In this document: positions 1 through 11,899 of the stretch, piece by piece
Numbering within the stretch: position 1 is the stretch's first letter
Layout: each line of letters begins with the position of its first letter
NCBI GenBank assembly: GCA_026873275.1
Contig: JANTUC010000001.1
Coordinates: 1,984,001-2,048,000, forward strand
Length of the DNA: 64,000 bases
Direction: 5' to 3'
Source: Pseudopithomyces maydicus
Taxonomy: Eukaryota; Ascomycota; Dothideomycetes; Pleosporales; Didymosphaeriaceae
Notes under the pieces: generated by a model
What the model saw: the letters and a program-made list of their open reading frames with translations, nothing else
The model's database searches: none
Told to the model about the DNA's origin: nothing
Made by a program: the position numbers and the translations under genes

Positions 1-354
1 CACCCCGAGGTAAATGCCAGCCATAGTCCCAGGCAGCATAAACCGTACAGAGCAAAAGCACGTGCTGAAACTCCACCCCATTCGCCTAATCCGTAATAAT
101 ATATGCCACGAAATTTCGTCCAATTATGTGTCGGGAGGGAGTATCCAATTGCCTCGACACACGAATCCAACGCTCGAAACAGTCTGTCGACCCCCTCGAA
201 TGCCTTGGTTTAGCCGGTGTCTCCTCCTTTGGTATATGATTACCCTCATACCGCTCGCAGCGTTCCCTCGCCGTGCGGGTCCTATAGAAATACACCAGAC
301 TCTTCACTATGTCAAAAATGTCTTCCTCCGCCGCATATCGTGTCAAAATTCTTT
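1..354. other. Left-edge stretch, no gene recognised
   Basis: This lies downstream of the first gene's stop codon. Both strands carry ORFs of about 90-130 codons, but their composition is not protein-like and I recognise no domain. It is probably 3' UTR and intergenic DNA. Confidence 0.5.
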
Positions 355-1875
355 TCAAAAGTCATCCATGCTCCCCACAATTTCCATATCATCGTCGTCC
401 CGCTTTCCGTGAGCATGTCTCGGGTCTGCTTCTTCTGCCTCCTCGCTCGCAGCCCTCGCGTTGCCTGCATTAAGTAGCCGCCTCCTCTCCGCGTCGCTCA
501 GGCCTGCCTTTTCTGCGGCTGCCATTCTCACGCTCAACGGTCGACTCGCCATGTAACTCTCCATATAGCTAGCGCCCACGCTGCTCGGATACCCTAGGCT
601 TCCCGTCTGATCCATGTCGTCGATACCAGAGCCTTGGAGCCCACCGACGTACGTGCTGAATTCTTCTTCAGGTTCCTCGGCAAGCTCAGGCGCGTCAGCA
701 TATATGGGCGTGGTGGAAGCATAGCGTGGAATCTGTGTGGAATCGGCAGTCGGTGAAGGGTCAAGATATGTCCGCGTAGTAGACTGCGGAGGCTCATATT
801 CAAGATGTGTATGTGATGAAGGCGGAGAATCATACATAGGGGACTGGTCTGGGGAAGTTGGAAGAGTATGGCCAGTGTGCTTAGTAGGCGACGCACTCGG
901 GAGGTGTGAGGGGAGATTGAGGCTGTGGTGCACGGGATCGTTGTGCGATTGGTATGGTGCGCTTTCAGGTCCCCGGAGACGCGGGTCCAGGGTGTCTTCC
1001 AAAGACGCTGTGGAGTTGGACGCACTGGAAGAGGTGGTCTCGCTGGGAGACATGAGTTGAGGCTCTGCGATCTGGTCGGCCGGCAGAACGGTCTGGCCGT
1101 CTATGACAAGGCTCACGCGTTTCCGCCGTCGCTTCTCGCTGCTATTTCGCAGTGAAGACTTCTTGATCACTGGGCGCTTCGGCTTCTTGGATGAGTCGGA
1201 ATGGTTCTCCTTCTGGCTGTCCATGGGCTCAGGACTGGTTACGGACTCTATCTCCATCTCCCCGCTGGACTTGCTCGATGAATATTGACGCTCCTGCTTC
1301 AATCCAGCATCTCCCGATGATCCTAGATCCGCTCGTTTCGGTGGAGAGGCGTCGGCGCCCTCCTTCTTCTTATGGCGCTTCTTCTTCTCCCTGTCCTTGG
1401 AGATGTCGCTGGCGTCGAGCAGAGGCAAGAATATGGGGGTGACGAGACCGAAAAGCTCCTGCTCCCGCTTGTGCACCTTGGTCCGCTTCGCTTTTTCTTC
1501 GCGCTTCTCTTCGGCGGAAATCTCGGGAGACTGCTGTGGCGAGGGGAGGGCGGCCTCGGGGGATTTATTCGAGGGTTGCAAGGCGGCACTCGGCTCGGTC
1601 TGGGTTGCAAGGTCGTGGGTCTCGCCGCATTCCATTTCACGGTACTGTGCAATGAGCTAGGCGGGTTAGCCCAGGCATTGTCCCGCCAACCAACATGGAC
1701 ACACGTCACATACCTCCTGTTGGAACAAGTGCAGCTCGTGCTGCTTCTGTCTTATGTAGGCATTGATGTCTGCCTCCAGGCGCTTCTTCTTGTCCTCGAT
1801 GCTGCGGGCGAGGGACTCTAGTTGCTCGGTGGAGCAGCCCGCAGTGTCGGCCAGGCGCGGGTCGACGTGCAGCAT
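355..1875 (-). CDS. Uncharacterised disordered protein with N-terminal coiled coil
   Basis: Two exons: 1875-1714 and 1656-355. The 57-nt intron runs from gtatgtgac to cctag and the phase is exact, giving 487 aa. Residues about 16-62 are rich in E, K, Q and L and look like a coiled coil; they continue smoothly across the splice junction. The remainder is low-complexity: basic K/R patches around residues 90-130 and 170-190 suggest a nuclear location, followed by a long Ser/Pro/Thr-rich region. A compact C-terminal block is rich in Met, Ala, Glu and Arg and ends with an acidic tail (DDDDMEIVGSMDDF). I do not recognise a catalytic domain or a named family. A chromatin- or transcription-associated role would only be a guess from composition. 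Confidence 0.72.
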
Positions 1876-4800
1876 TTACTGGGTGGGTACCTAGGCACGG
1901 GCGAGTGACGGGATCACGAGACGGTGGCAGGCGAATGGCCTTCAGGTTATCGTATACGCAACGGAGCGACTAGGGCGCATGCGGCGACGGATGGGCTGTT
2001 CTGCGCGCGTGTCAGTTGCCTGGGGTCGGCGGCAAAGTGGCAGGCTGCCGCCGAGGCGCTGCGGAGCGAGTACCTGGGAGCTGGTGGTGACGCATGCGGA
2101 GGGATACTGGTGAATGGTGCGGTCACCGGACTCGCTTGCGTGGGTGCGGTACCTGGTACTTCTGACGATGTGGGGTGCTGATGGTGGGCTTGGAGCTCAC
2201 GTGGGCGGTGCTGGCAGGGCGGCGCAGGCAGTGCAACGGGGGCTCGAGGGCGCTGGACTCGGCACGAGCTTGAAAAGGCAGGGAGAATGAATTGGCAGCC
2301 TGAGGGGCTTCTGAACCGCTGTTTTCTAGCACTCGGTGAAAGCCGGCAGCAGTGCTGGGGCAGTTCGCAGCAGAGGGGGATGACTAAGGCGGGGGACGAC
2401 CGTCTGGACTCATGGCTTGTAGCCGTCGACTCGATGTGGTATCAGGTCCCCGTCGACGACCTGCACAGTACACACACACACCCGCGCGCGCATCTCTGGT
2501 GCAGGTCGCTCTGCGTATGCTTGCTGCCCCGGCTAAAACCATGCTGCTGCCGGCCGCTGCAGCTGTCTTACTGTTCACATGCCACGGCATCCCGCTGCTG
2601 CACGTAAAGGAAGCCGTGGCCCAAATGCACCTTCCCGGCCCCGTCCGCTGCACCGATCAGCGACCCGCCGTGACCCCATTTCGTCCCGCTTCACCCATTC
2701 ACCCTCGTGTTCCTGCCAAGGCACGCCCAGATGCCGTTCGATAACGCCCCTCTGCTGCTGTGCCACCGATCGCAATATACGAGATCGGAGATGCGCGGCC
2801 TGGGACCAGCCCGACTAATGAGATCGTGGGGTTGACCCTATGCACAGCCGTTGGGACACCATGACCGATCACGGTGCACTGCATTGATGACGCCTGGAGA
2901 CAGCTGTCAACCCGGTTGGCAGTCCGGGGAGAACTGCGCACAAGCCACGCTTCGCTCATGCCTGCTGAGGATGCTCTCTGGTAATGATGCGCCTCCGATG
3001 ACATTGGGCTGCAGGATAGACGAACCCTCTCAAAACCAAATGAGTTCAAAGCAGCAGACCATCAGCAATATGCCTCGAAGAGTGACTAATTTTACACATG
3101 CACCCACCACAAGCTGTCGAAGAAGCCGTTTCACATTGGGAAAGCCCGTAAGACGGTCCGCACTTCCAGCCCTCTTGCTCTCTGCTAACTGCTTCAACTC
3201 ACAGCTATGGCACCTGCCATTGCACTTCTGGTAAAGCGAACACGCCCCTTGCCCGCCGCATGCTTCCGTCTCGTTTCCAACAAAGTCTGCGATGCAGTGT
3301 CCCGCTTGATGAGTCCTCGTCGATCCGAAAAGCTAGATGATGGCCGCCGTAGCACTTGCTGTCGTTCTCTAGCCCTGCATATGCCTCTTGGTCTCAAGGC
3401 TAGACCCAGATCCAGATCTAGAGCGGAAGTCAGCACAGTTCTCGATGGTCGTATCTGCTGTTGGTATCCGCTCCATGCCCAGCATACGATTGCCAGTATT
3501 GTCTGAGGTCTACGCTGCATACTGCCAATCCCAATCCGAGGTGAAGACAAGATGGACCTTTGTCCAAGTGTCTAGCGGTGTAGGACACCTTGTAGGATGA
3601 GCTGAGACTGGCTGGGTGTAACAGACCTGCAGCCCGAGAGTGTAATCAAAGACTTATCTACCAACTCGCTAATTACCGGCGGGGTTTACACGCATTCACT
3701 TGATTGTATGAGTCCTATGTTACCTGGTGAGTCTTCAACCTTGCTAGACTTCAGATATACATCTCATGGCTGCGCGCTGCAGGGCATCAGCGTTTTATCC
3801 GTTCATTAAATCACCATGGATCCGTAGCTTGTAGGATCACCGGTGGACAATACGAACAGGGGTGAGTTGCTATGCTACGGATTTCTCAAAGAACTATGCC
3901 ATGACCGCTTTCATAATGGAGAGATATCGTGTGCTTAGAATCCTTACGTTAATACACCAATGAATTACGATCCTCTGAATGGCAACAGACAAGATCTAGC
4001 AAGAAGAAAGAGTTTATGCATCCTTCACCAGAGCGTAATTGTTTACACGCTTGAGTAATTCTCTAGGCCGTTCACTTTGCTAGCAGATGGTACAGCCATC
4101 GTCTACGAAACTGCTCTGTCGTGTTTCTCTATCTCCCTCGTCTGAATGGACAGTATCTTTTTTTTCTTTTTATTTCAAAAGGAACCATGTTTTATATATT
4201 GCGCATTGAAATGATAGTCTGAGCTTGTGGGTTGGAGATTGAAGGAGCACGCAAAAATACGAAAGCGGGTATTTGGGTGGATGAAAGGATGACTGGGAGC
4301 AGGGAAGAGCCAAGCTCTAGAAGTTCGATGGTTAATTTAGTTTTACAGGCCTGTTGTATATGGCATTGAATGCAGCGTAGAAACGAAGCCAAAGAGATGC
4401 ACAAGGAATGTCAGTGACCAAGAACGGGGCGAGAATATCAATGCAACTCTGAAACATTATTTTGGCAATGATGCTGCTATGAAATACAATAGAATCACGG
4501 AAATAGTTGGTAAAACTTGAAGAGTTGACTATCTTGCATCAACATTCCCATCATCCGAGCGTCACTATGCCAACTTGGATTCGATTGCCTGTGATGTATG
4601 TCTATATCTCAGGGGATCTAAGTCTCAGATCACGCTGTAATCGACGCGTGGCGCATCATAACGCATGAAGGTACACACCGGACTTGGCCAAGCGCATCGG
4701 CTTAGCAGGGAAGGTGCATGTCCAGTCACTGTGCTTGGGGAGACAAACACCACGCCGCCAAGCCTTTCTGCCCCGACTCGCCGCCTGCCTGTCTGTTGAA

Positions 4801-5149
4801 CTTTCGCCCAGCGCCAATCGACGCGTTGTCACCAACAAAACTTCACGTCTCCCCCACCGTCACCCCGTCACCGGCGCATCTTTCCTTACCCCTCCGCATA
4901 ATTGGATTCCCTTCGGCGACTGCGGGCAGCGACTTTGTTTACGATACAGAAAGAGGGAAAGAGGGAGGAGCCTCAGGCGCACACCGCAGGTAGCTGTCTG
5001 TCATAATACCGGACCGTCTGACATCGACGACGCGGGCGCCAAACGTCTCCAACACCGCCATTCACATACCGACGATCGCGCGATACACGTCCGCATCCAC
5101 ATCATAACATACCCCAAACAACACCTAATACCCACCCACAACCGCAGCC
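1876..5149. other. 3.3 kb intergenic region
   Basis: This is a long gap between divergent genes. The left part (about 1.9-3.5 kb) is GC-rich, with overlapping ORFs on both strands that have non-protein-like composition. The middle (3.6-4.6 kb) is more AT-rich, with a T-rich tract near 4150-4180. The right end should hold the ISY1 promoter and 5' UTR. I found no tRNA, transposon or conserved protein. A long noncoding transcript or an unrecognised small gene is possible but unsupported. Confidence 0.45.
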
Positions 5150-5911
5150 ATGGCCCGCAACTCCGAAAAGGCGCATTCTATGCTCTTCCGCTTCCGTGCG
5201 GCTCAAGCTGCCGAAGCCGGTATAATCGACATCTCGCGCACGCGACGTCCCAAGCTCATCACCTCGGTGACCTCGATCCCCGTGTGCGAGAAATGGCGCG
5301 GTCAGGTCCTCAAGGAGATCTCCCGCAAGGTCACAAAGATCCAGGACCCCGCTCTTTCCGACTACCAGATTCGCGATCTCAACGATGAGATCAACAAGCT
5401 GATGAGGGAGAAGCACATGTGGGAGAGTCAGATACGAAATCAGGGAGGTCCAAACTATATGAGAGGTGGGAGGGTGCTGGACGAGGAGGGGAGAGAAGTT
5501 CCTGGTGGGGGCAAAGGGTATCGGTATTTTGGAAGGGCGAGAGAGTTGCCGGGCGTGAAGGAGTTGTTTGAGCGGCAGCAGAGACCGGAAGATGATGAGG
5601 GTGCGGCGAAGAACAGGGAGAAGAGGAGTGAGTTGCGTCAGCGCGTGGATGCAGGCTACTACGGATACAATCTGGATGAAGAGGACGGCACGCTGTTGGC
5701 ATACGAGCGTGCCAAAGAGAAGGAAGCATGGGACGACTTTATGAACCTGCCGGACGACATCAACCTGAAGTCCGGCAAGACCCCTAAGCTGTGGGAGGAG
5801 CTCCCCGGCGACGCGGGCGACGGCGTGCGATGGGCTGTGCCCACGCTTGAGGAAGTCAACGAGGAGTTGCTTGAGCGCCGAAAGCGGAAGTTGCTCGAGA
5901 AGCTGGGCTGA
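5150..5911 (+). CDS. isy1: Pre-mRNA-splicing factor ISY1
   Basis: Intronless ORF of 253 aa with a good start context (gcagccATGG). The N-terminus MARNSEKAHSMLFRFRAAQ and the following block, which holds RRPKLITSV, WR.QVL.EISRKV and NDEINKL, are the signature of the ISY1 family. The helical N-terminal part sits in the catalytic core of the spliceosome, within the NineTeen (Prp19) complex, and supports first-step fidelity in the nucleus. The middle contains the family's GGPNY and RYFGRARELPGVKELF segments. The C-terminal quarter ends in a basic ERRKRKLLEKLG tail. The length is normal for fungal ISY1 and nothing is broken. Confidence 0.95.
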   Translation: MARNSEKAHSMLFRFRAAQAAEAGIIDISRTRRPKLITSVTSIPVCEKWRGQVLKEISRKVTKIQDPALSDYQIRDLNDEINKLMREKHMWESQIRNQGGPNYMRGGRVLDEEGREVPGGGKGYRYFGRARELPGVKELFERQQRPEDDEGAAKNREKRSELRQRVDAGYYGYNLDEEDGTLLAYERAKEKEAWDDFMNLPDDINLKSGKTPKLWEELPGDAGDGVRWAVPTLEEVNEELLERRKRKLLEKLG

Positions 5912-6360
5912 ATGCTCCTGCCCCGTTCAGAACCATCGACAGCCTTGTCGGCTATCTTTTTGAGCAAACTCGCTGGCTTTACATCACGATTCGGAGTTAT
6001 TTTGGCGGCTTCTTTGCAATGCTTTCACGGGAAGATCAAAAGTTCATCAGACTGATACCCTTACCCTGGTCGTGGGGACAGCAGAAACTCCATAATATTT
6101 ATTTCTTTGGGAACGAGTATGGAAGGGAAGAAACATCGTTCCTTTGTATGGTACCAAAGCATAGCATTTTGAGATGCAGGTTTGAGGCGATAGGGAGGAC
6201 AGAGGAGGAAATTTTGGTGGTGTAAGATCATGTTACGAAAGTATAAGAATCACAAGTTTGATGCAAATACGTGTCATGTCTATGTTCGATATGATGGTCT
6301 CATTCGTGGTATTCAGCTTATCATTATACACATAACGCACTTTTCCCGCTAGCCCATCAT
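5912..6360. other. Intergenic, convergent 3' ends
   Basis: This sits between the ISY1 stop and the CCT theta stop, two genes that converge. It must contain both 3' UTRs. No further gene was seen. Confidence 0.5.
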
Positions 6361-8146
6361 CTAATCATCGTTGTCCCAGTTACCCTGCTGTGCCTTTCCT
6401 GGCATCTTGGGGCCACCTGCTTGTCTCGCAACAATGATTTGGTCGACGCTCAACACGGTCCTTGCGGCTTCGGTCGCCAGCCTGATAGCCCAGCTCTTGC
6501 TCACCCACAGGTCCAGGATGCCCTCAACCTTGGCGTCCAGAGTACCTGTGCCATCATCGTTCTCAATGTCAACACCGACGGTCCACTCGTCATCCTTCTT
6601 GCCCTTTTGCGCGGCATGTGCAACGTACAGGCGGGCAAGGACCTCAGTAGCATCAAGACCGGCAGACTCTGCGAGGGTACGGGGAATGACTTCGAAGGCC
6701 TCAGCATACTTGCGGATGCTGTATTGTGAAAGACCGGGTGTGCGGTCAGCGAGGGACTTGATGCGTTCGATGAGCTGCATTTCTGTGGCGCCCGCACCGG
6801 GAACGAGGCGTGCGTCACGAGTGATAGCCTTGACAACGTTGACGCCGTCATCGATGGCGCGTTCTACATCGTCGAGGTGGTTCTGGGTTGCACCGCGGAG
6901 GACAAGGGTTGCTGTCCGTGTCTGCTCGTTCTCTTGCCTGAAGACGGTCACGCGATCACCACCGATTTCGAGGGTCTCGACAACATCTACGGAACCCATC
7001 TCATCCGGCATGGGAGCACCGAGACGAGCGAGTGGTGTGGCACCGACAACGCGGCAGAGACGGCGAAGCTCGAACTTAGAGAGAACCTTGATAACGAGGA
7101 TGTTGTAGCGGTTGAGGTAGTGTGCGGCAAGCTCACCGACGGTGGAACCTGCTACCACCACGCGGAGACCAGAGTCGTGCAGTTCCTTGACGGCCTGCTC
7201 AATCTGTTGCTCCTCGCCCTTGGTGAAGTCCAGCATCTCCTTTGCGTTGTGTAGCAGCACCGTGCCCTTGGTCTCTGTCTGCGAGATATCGATGGGGCAC
7301 GAGAAGACGCCGACCTTGGCCTTGGTTGCCTTCTTGATGCTGCCCTCCGGTTCACGAGCGAAGACCATGCCTTTAACGACCTTGCTCTGCTCCAAGCTGC
7401 CACCCATGATCTTGACCACTCGAATGTTGTCCACGTTGAAGTTGACGGGGTTCTTGGGGAGCACGGCAAGGACACCCTCGGCGACGAGGTTTGCGAGGAA
7501 GTCTTCGTTGCCGGACTGCTTTGCTGCCACGACGGTGCGGATCGCTTTGCTGAGTTCTTCCTGCGACCTGATGTCTTCGACCTTGTCGCATACGAGCTCT
7601 GAAGGAAGGTGAGTTAGCCCAACGCTTACAGATAACAGATTTCCAATATGAACATACCCTCCAGAGCCTGCAAAGTAGCATTCTGTGCCTTCTCGTAGCC
7701 CAGCACAATGTCGCTAGTCTTGAGACCCATCCGTATCAGCTCCTCGGCCTTCTTCAACAGCTCACCAGCCAAGATCATAACCATGTTGGTTGCGTCTCCC
7801 ATCTCGGCCTCCTGCTGCTGCGATGCCATGACGAGCAATTTCGCCGCCGGGTGAACCACCTCAAGCTCCCGCAGTATGGTCGCCGCATCGTTGGTTAATA
7901 TCATCTTCTGCAGGTGGTTTATAACGATCTTGTTGCGTCCATAAGGTCCGAGGGAGGTCTGAACAGTCTGGGCAATGGTCCGGCAGGCGTCGATATTGCG
8001 AATGACTGCTCCATCTTCGGCGTCGTAGCTGTTGTGGGGTGTTAGCCGGCTCCGCAGGGCAGATGAGGGGTACAGGATGCAAATTACTTCTGGTAGCCCT
8101 GCTTGAAAAGCCCGGAGTTCGGGGCGTTGGGTATTGAGAGAGACAT
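6361..8146 (-). CDS. cct8: T-complex protein 1 subunit theta (CCT8)
   Basis: Three exons: 8146-8088, 8028-7658 and 7598-6361. All junctions are GT-AG with exact phase, giving 555 aa. The protein begins MSLSIPNAPNSGLFKQGYQ. It continues with the group II chaperonin equatorial block (TSLGPYGRNKIVI, then MILTNDAATILREL and GDATNMVMILAGELL), which forms the ATP pocket. The apical domain carries the theta-type segment. The C-terminus has GVDIEN and a LDLWVSKSWAIRLATEAARTVLSVDQII motif. Eight different subunits form the cytosolic TRiC/CCT ring, which folds actin, tubulin and other clients. Length and motifs match CCT8, and no break was seen. Confidence 0.96.
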
Positions 8147-8884
8147 TCTGAGGTGTGAGGAGGGGTATCTGAGGGGTTGCGGTGTGGTGCCTGGCAGCTT
8201 CGCGGACGCGTTCTGATTCTCAAAAATTGGGCTTGGCGTCGGCGAAAGGCAATGCCGATCTATACAGCACTACTTGGAGATGGGGTGAAGGGCGGTGGGA
8301 CGCTGCACGAGGACCAACAGATGCACCAGACAACGGCGTAGGAAGGTCGATGAGACTCGTTGGTCTGTAACCGCCTTGCGGTCAAGGACATCCGATCTAC
8401 TGTCTTGCCTCGTGCGCCCTCTGTGAGGCATGCGTGCGTGCACTTCCCCAGCAGCAATCCAGATTCTAAGACTTACTGCACTCCTCTAGGGAGAACTCAG
8501 GCGCTTGCAAATTTCATTCATTCACTCGGAAGCAAAACACAAAGTAACGTAAAAGCAGCACGTCTGGCACGGCCAGTGTGCATGTGAGCAAGATCTATCT
8601 AGCTGTTCCCCTTGGAGCAATTTGAAGGTACCGCTAGCGAAAAGACTGCTCAGTTCTTCTAGGCACCGGTAAATGACCAGAATCTCACTTGGTAAGAGTA
8701 TACTGGGGATAAGGATAGGTGCCACGAGATTGAAGAAGAAACAATCTCAGGCGCGGCTCTGAAGAAAATGATGGGTTGCGGCTTAGTCAGGAGGCAGCGC
8801 TAGGCCCAATGCACCTCCGCCCCGAAACTTTTCGAATGGAGATGGGCTGGAGCGCATTCGACAACGCGACACGGTCATGCCCAG
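8147..8884. other. Divergent intergenic region between cct8 and mL46
   Basis: About 740 bp separates the two divergent start codons, so both promoters should be here. I see no clear TATA box or conserved small ORF. Confidence 0.45.
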
Positions 8885-10031
8885 ATGAATGCCACACATC
8901 AGACGACGAGGCGCCTTGCCGCCGGCGCAGGTGAGCATTTCAATTGATTGCTGGAGGGGCTATTGCTGATGGAATACAGGCAAATCCATATGCCGCTCAT
9001 GTAGAGACTCCCTCTCCCGCAACTACGCATCCGCCGCTGCTGCTGTCCAGACCGAGGACCAGGTTGCTCAGCACATCCCTCCCGTAGCTCAAACATCTCC
9101 GCAAACATCTTACGCCGTCAATGCTGGTGTTGTTCTGTCCCGGCCTCCTCAAATCACACGCGACCTGCACCCCTTCGAGTCGGCCTTCTTCCTGTATCAG
9201 CGCCGCCTGAACGAGCGGTCTGCGCTGCCCTTCACCCGATACTTCTACTACAAGGAAAGAACACCCGCGGACAGGGAATGGAAACGGAAGATGAAGCAGC
9301 GGTTGACGCCCGCCAGAGACATTGGGCGGTACAAGGGTTATGGCGAGGAGGCATGGAACGATGAGGTGCTTGTTGGTGCCAAAGAGAGCGACTTCCAATG
9401 GCAAGTCGAGAGACTTCTGGAGGATGCTGAGACGACTGGTACTGAGGACCAGCCGGGACAGGAGGCAGCCGAAGCCCCCACTGCTCTCAAGACGCAGAAG
9501 AAGGTCGACCACGAGGCAATCGAGCGACCCATGTCTAGGGTCACTGAGGCGGATGAGAAGAACGATGTCAAGAGCTTGAACCGGTTACTGCAGAGGACAC
9601 TGTATCTGCTTGTGAAGAATAAGGAGGGACAGTGGATGTTCCCTCAGGACACTTTGAACAAGGAGACTCTCAAGGAGGTATGATATCTCTGATGCACGAA
9701 GACGAGGATCCGGTTGGCTAATAAAATACAGGCTGCACACCGCGTCTTGGAGTACTCCGCTGGAGTAAACATGAACACGTGGATCATCGGCAATGTCCCT
9801 GTCGGCCACCACCAGCATGACCACCTTAAGGCACGCAAGACCGACTCTGGATTGACCGAGCTTGGGTTGAAGACATTCTTCATGAAGGCGCGTATCATGG
9901 CCGGACAGGCAAACCTGAAGGAGAACCAGCTCGGACTTAAGGACTTCCAGTGGCTGGCGAAAGAAGAGGTCCAAAAACAGGTCGAGGAGAAGTACTGGCG
10001 CTCTATCAAGAACATGTTGGCTGAGCGGTAA
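8885..10031 (+). CDS. mrpl46: Mitochondrial large ribosomal subunit protein mL46
   Basis: Three exons: 8885-8930, 8980-9677 and 9732-10031, giving 347 aa. The 49- and 54-nt GT-AG introns join in exact phase. The first about 30 residues are rich in Arg, Ser and Ala with no acidic residues, as in a mitochondrial presequence. The middle has the family block (PPQITRDLHPFESAFFLYQR and FTRYFYYK...W). The C-terminal part is Nudix-like, with WMFPQD, LKEAAHRVLE and a conserved NMNTWIIGNVPVGHH segment. It ends in FFMKARIMAG and a KDFQWLAKEE helix. It is the homologue of yeast MRPL17 and mammalian MRPL46, a structural protein of the mitoribosome. The start at 8885 is the only ATG in frame with the presequence. 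Confidence 0.93.
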
Positions 10032-10720
10032 TTCAAGTCATGAATACAGATGCTGTAAATTAGGTAAAGTTCTTGTATAAATCTGTACCATATCCGACTT
10101 GTTCCACCATCTTGTAGCGTATTATCAAACCCTCCGTTTTTAACGCCGTGTGTTGTTGCTGACATATGTGAGCACTGCAATCTGTCTACAGTTGTCACAT
10201 GTCCCCCTTTACAAACCCTATTTTCTCACCGCTAACCTCGAAAACTTATACGGAAATGGCTGTGCCTCCTTGCCCTATCACCGGTACCAATTACGGGCCT
10301 TCTCGCTTCTCTAACTTTAACCCCGCAATTAACTCCATCAATATCGTCATCGAGCATTGCAGCTTCCAGAGGAACATAGATCCCGAAGCCACGTAGATTA
10401 TGAGGCGGAAGACATGCATCAAGATCGGCTCCCCACGTATGTAGGTATGGTCTAGATACGCGAGGGTTGTGTGACCTACGTAGACGTATATAAACCCTGA
10501 CCGGCTGGACAACTCCACGCTAGGTTTCCGCACAGTATCTACTCCAATAACACGGAGATATCGCGAATACATATCTTGTGTTCATCAGATTACGTGGCTT
10601 ACATATCGAGTCTCCTCTCCTTTGTCAGCTTGGCCCCCGGGCATTTATACTCCGCACGCAAGCCCATTCTCTTGTTTACAACCATCTACCTACCAGCCTC
10701 AACAATACACGTGAGAAAAT
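10032..10720. other. Intergenic region with promoter of the oxidoreductase gene
   Basis: This lies between tandem plus-strand genes. It contains a TATA-like element at 10487-10494 (listed separately). No gene was recognised. Confidence 0.5.
10487..10494 (+). promoter_or_regulatory. TATA-like element
   Basis: The sequence TATATAAA lies about 230 bp upstream of the ATG at 10721, in the right orientation for the oxidoreductase gene. The transcription start is unknown. Confidence 0.4.
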
Positions 10721-11899
10721 ATGTCGGAGCAGAACAAAGGAGCTTGGATTCTGGAGCCGAAAGGAAAGTTGGTCGTGAAGGAGGCACCCATGCCCCAAGC
10801 AGGACCTGGAGAGGTCGTCATCCAGAACTTTGCTTTCGCGATCAATCCTGTTGAATGTACTACTCCCTGCTGAAAACGCATTCCGAATTTCTGGAAGTCT
10901 ATGTCACTGACGTATTTCCATACTCATAGGGAAGATCCAGACATACGGCATTATGGTCCAATCCTACCCCAATATCCTGGGCGTAGATAGCGCTGGAATA
11001 GTTCACGAAGTAGGCCCCGGCATCACGCATCTGAAGAAGGGCGACCGGGTCCTTGCGTAAGAAAGCCCGCTCTCTACATCAAACCCACCTCCCACTTACC
11101 TACCACAACTCGAGTTACGCAACTGACGCCCACCAAGTCACCACCACCACCTACTCACCTCGAACCCCGCCAACGCTGCCTTCCAAAACTACTCCCTCTG
11201 CACCGGCCTCCTCGTCCAAAAGATCCCCACCTCCCTCCCCTACGTAGACGCAACCGTCCTCCCCCTCGCCATCTCCACAGCCGCAAACTCCCTCTACAAC
11301 CCGCAGACCCTCGCCCTCCCCTTTCCCACTCTGAAACCCCCTCTGAACCCTCCTCTCAATCCGTGCTCATCTGGGGCGGCTCCGGCTCTGTCGGCGCCAT
11401 CGCCGTCCAGCTCGCCGCCGCCTCCGGCGTCAAAGTCGTCGCCGTGTGCGGCGCGAGAAACATCCACAACGTAAGGGGCCTCGGCGCTCACGTGGTGGTG
11501 AACTACAACTCCCCGCACGCCACGCAGGAGATTATCGAGGCGCTCAAGGAGACGGATTATCTTGGAGTTGCGGATTGCATTTCCACTCAGGAGTCTGCGG
11601 AGGGATGGACACCTATATTCAAGGAGCTAGGTGGTCGGTATGCGGCCGTGATGCCGGACGCGCCTGGAATTCCGGCGGGTGCGCAGGGAGCCGTGCTATA
11701 TGCACCGACGGTAGCGTTCAGTGATCGGCAGATCGGGGAGAAGGTGTGGGGAGAGTGGGTGCCGAAGGCGTTGGAGACTGGACTGTTACAGCCGGTGCCG
11801 CCGCCGAGGGTGGTGGGGAGGGGATTGGAGAGCTTGCAGCAGGCGATTGATATACAGAAGGCGGGTGTTAGTTTCGAGAAGATTGTTGTGGAGTTATAG
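10721..11899 (+). CDS. Medium-chain dehydrogenase/quinone oxidoreductase-like protein (frame broken)
   Basis: Three exons: 10721-10856, 10930-11056 and 11138-11899, giving 341 aa once one missing base is allowed. The N-terminal GroES-like domain has KGAWILEPKGKLVVKEAP, PGEVVIQNFAFAINPVEWK, the hallmark NILGVDSAGIVHEVGPG and KKGDRVLA. After the second intron the family block NPANAAFQNYS...LPYVDATVLPLAISTAA follows. The Rossmann part has VLIWGGSGSVGAIAVQLAAASGVKVVAVCGARN, a glycine-rich NADPH-binding loop. No structural or catalytic zinc ligands are visible, so a reductase of quinones, enones or a secondary metabolite is more likely than a zinc alcohol dehydrogenase. The frame breaks by one base between the two domains, most likely at the C5 run 11337-11341. 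The substrate is unknown. Confidence 0.82.

Noticed and set aside
2287..3550. Several 90-120 codon ORFs on both strands
   Set aside because: They overlap each other in several frames with no protein-like pattern or splice context.
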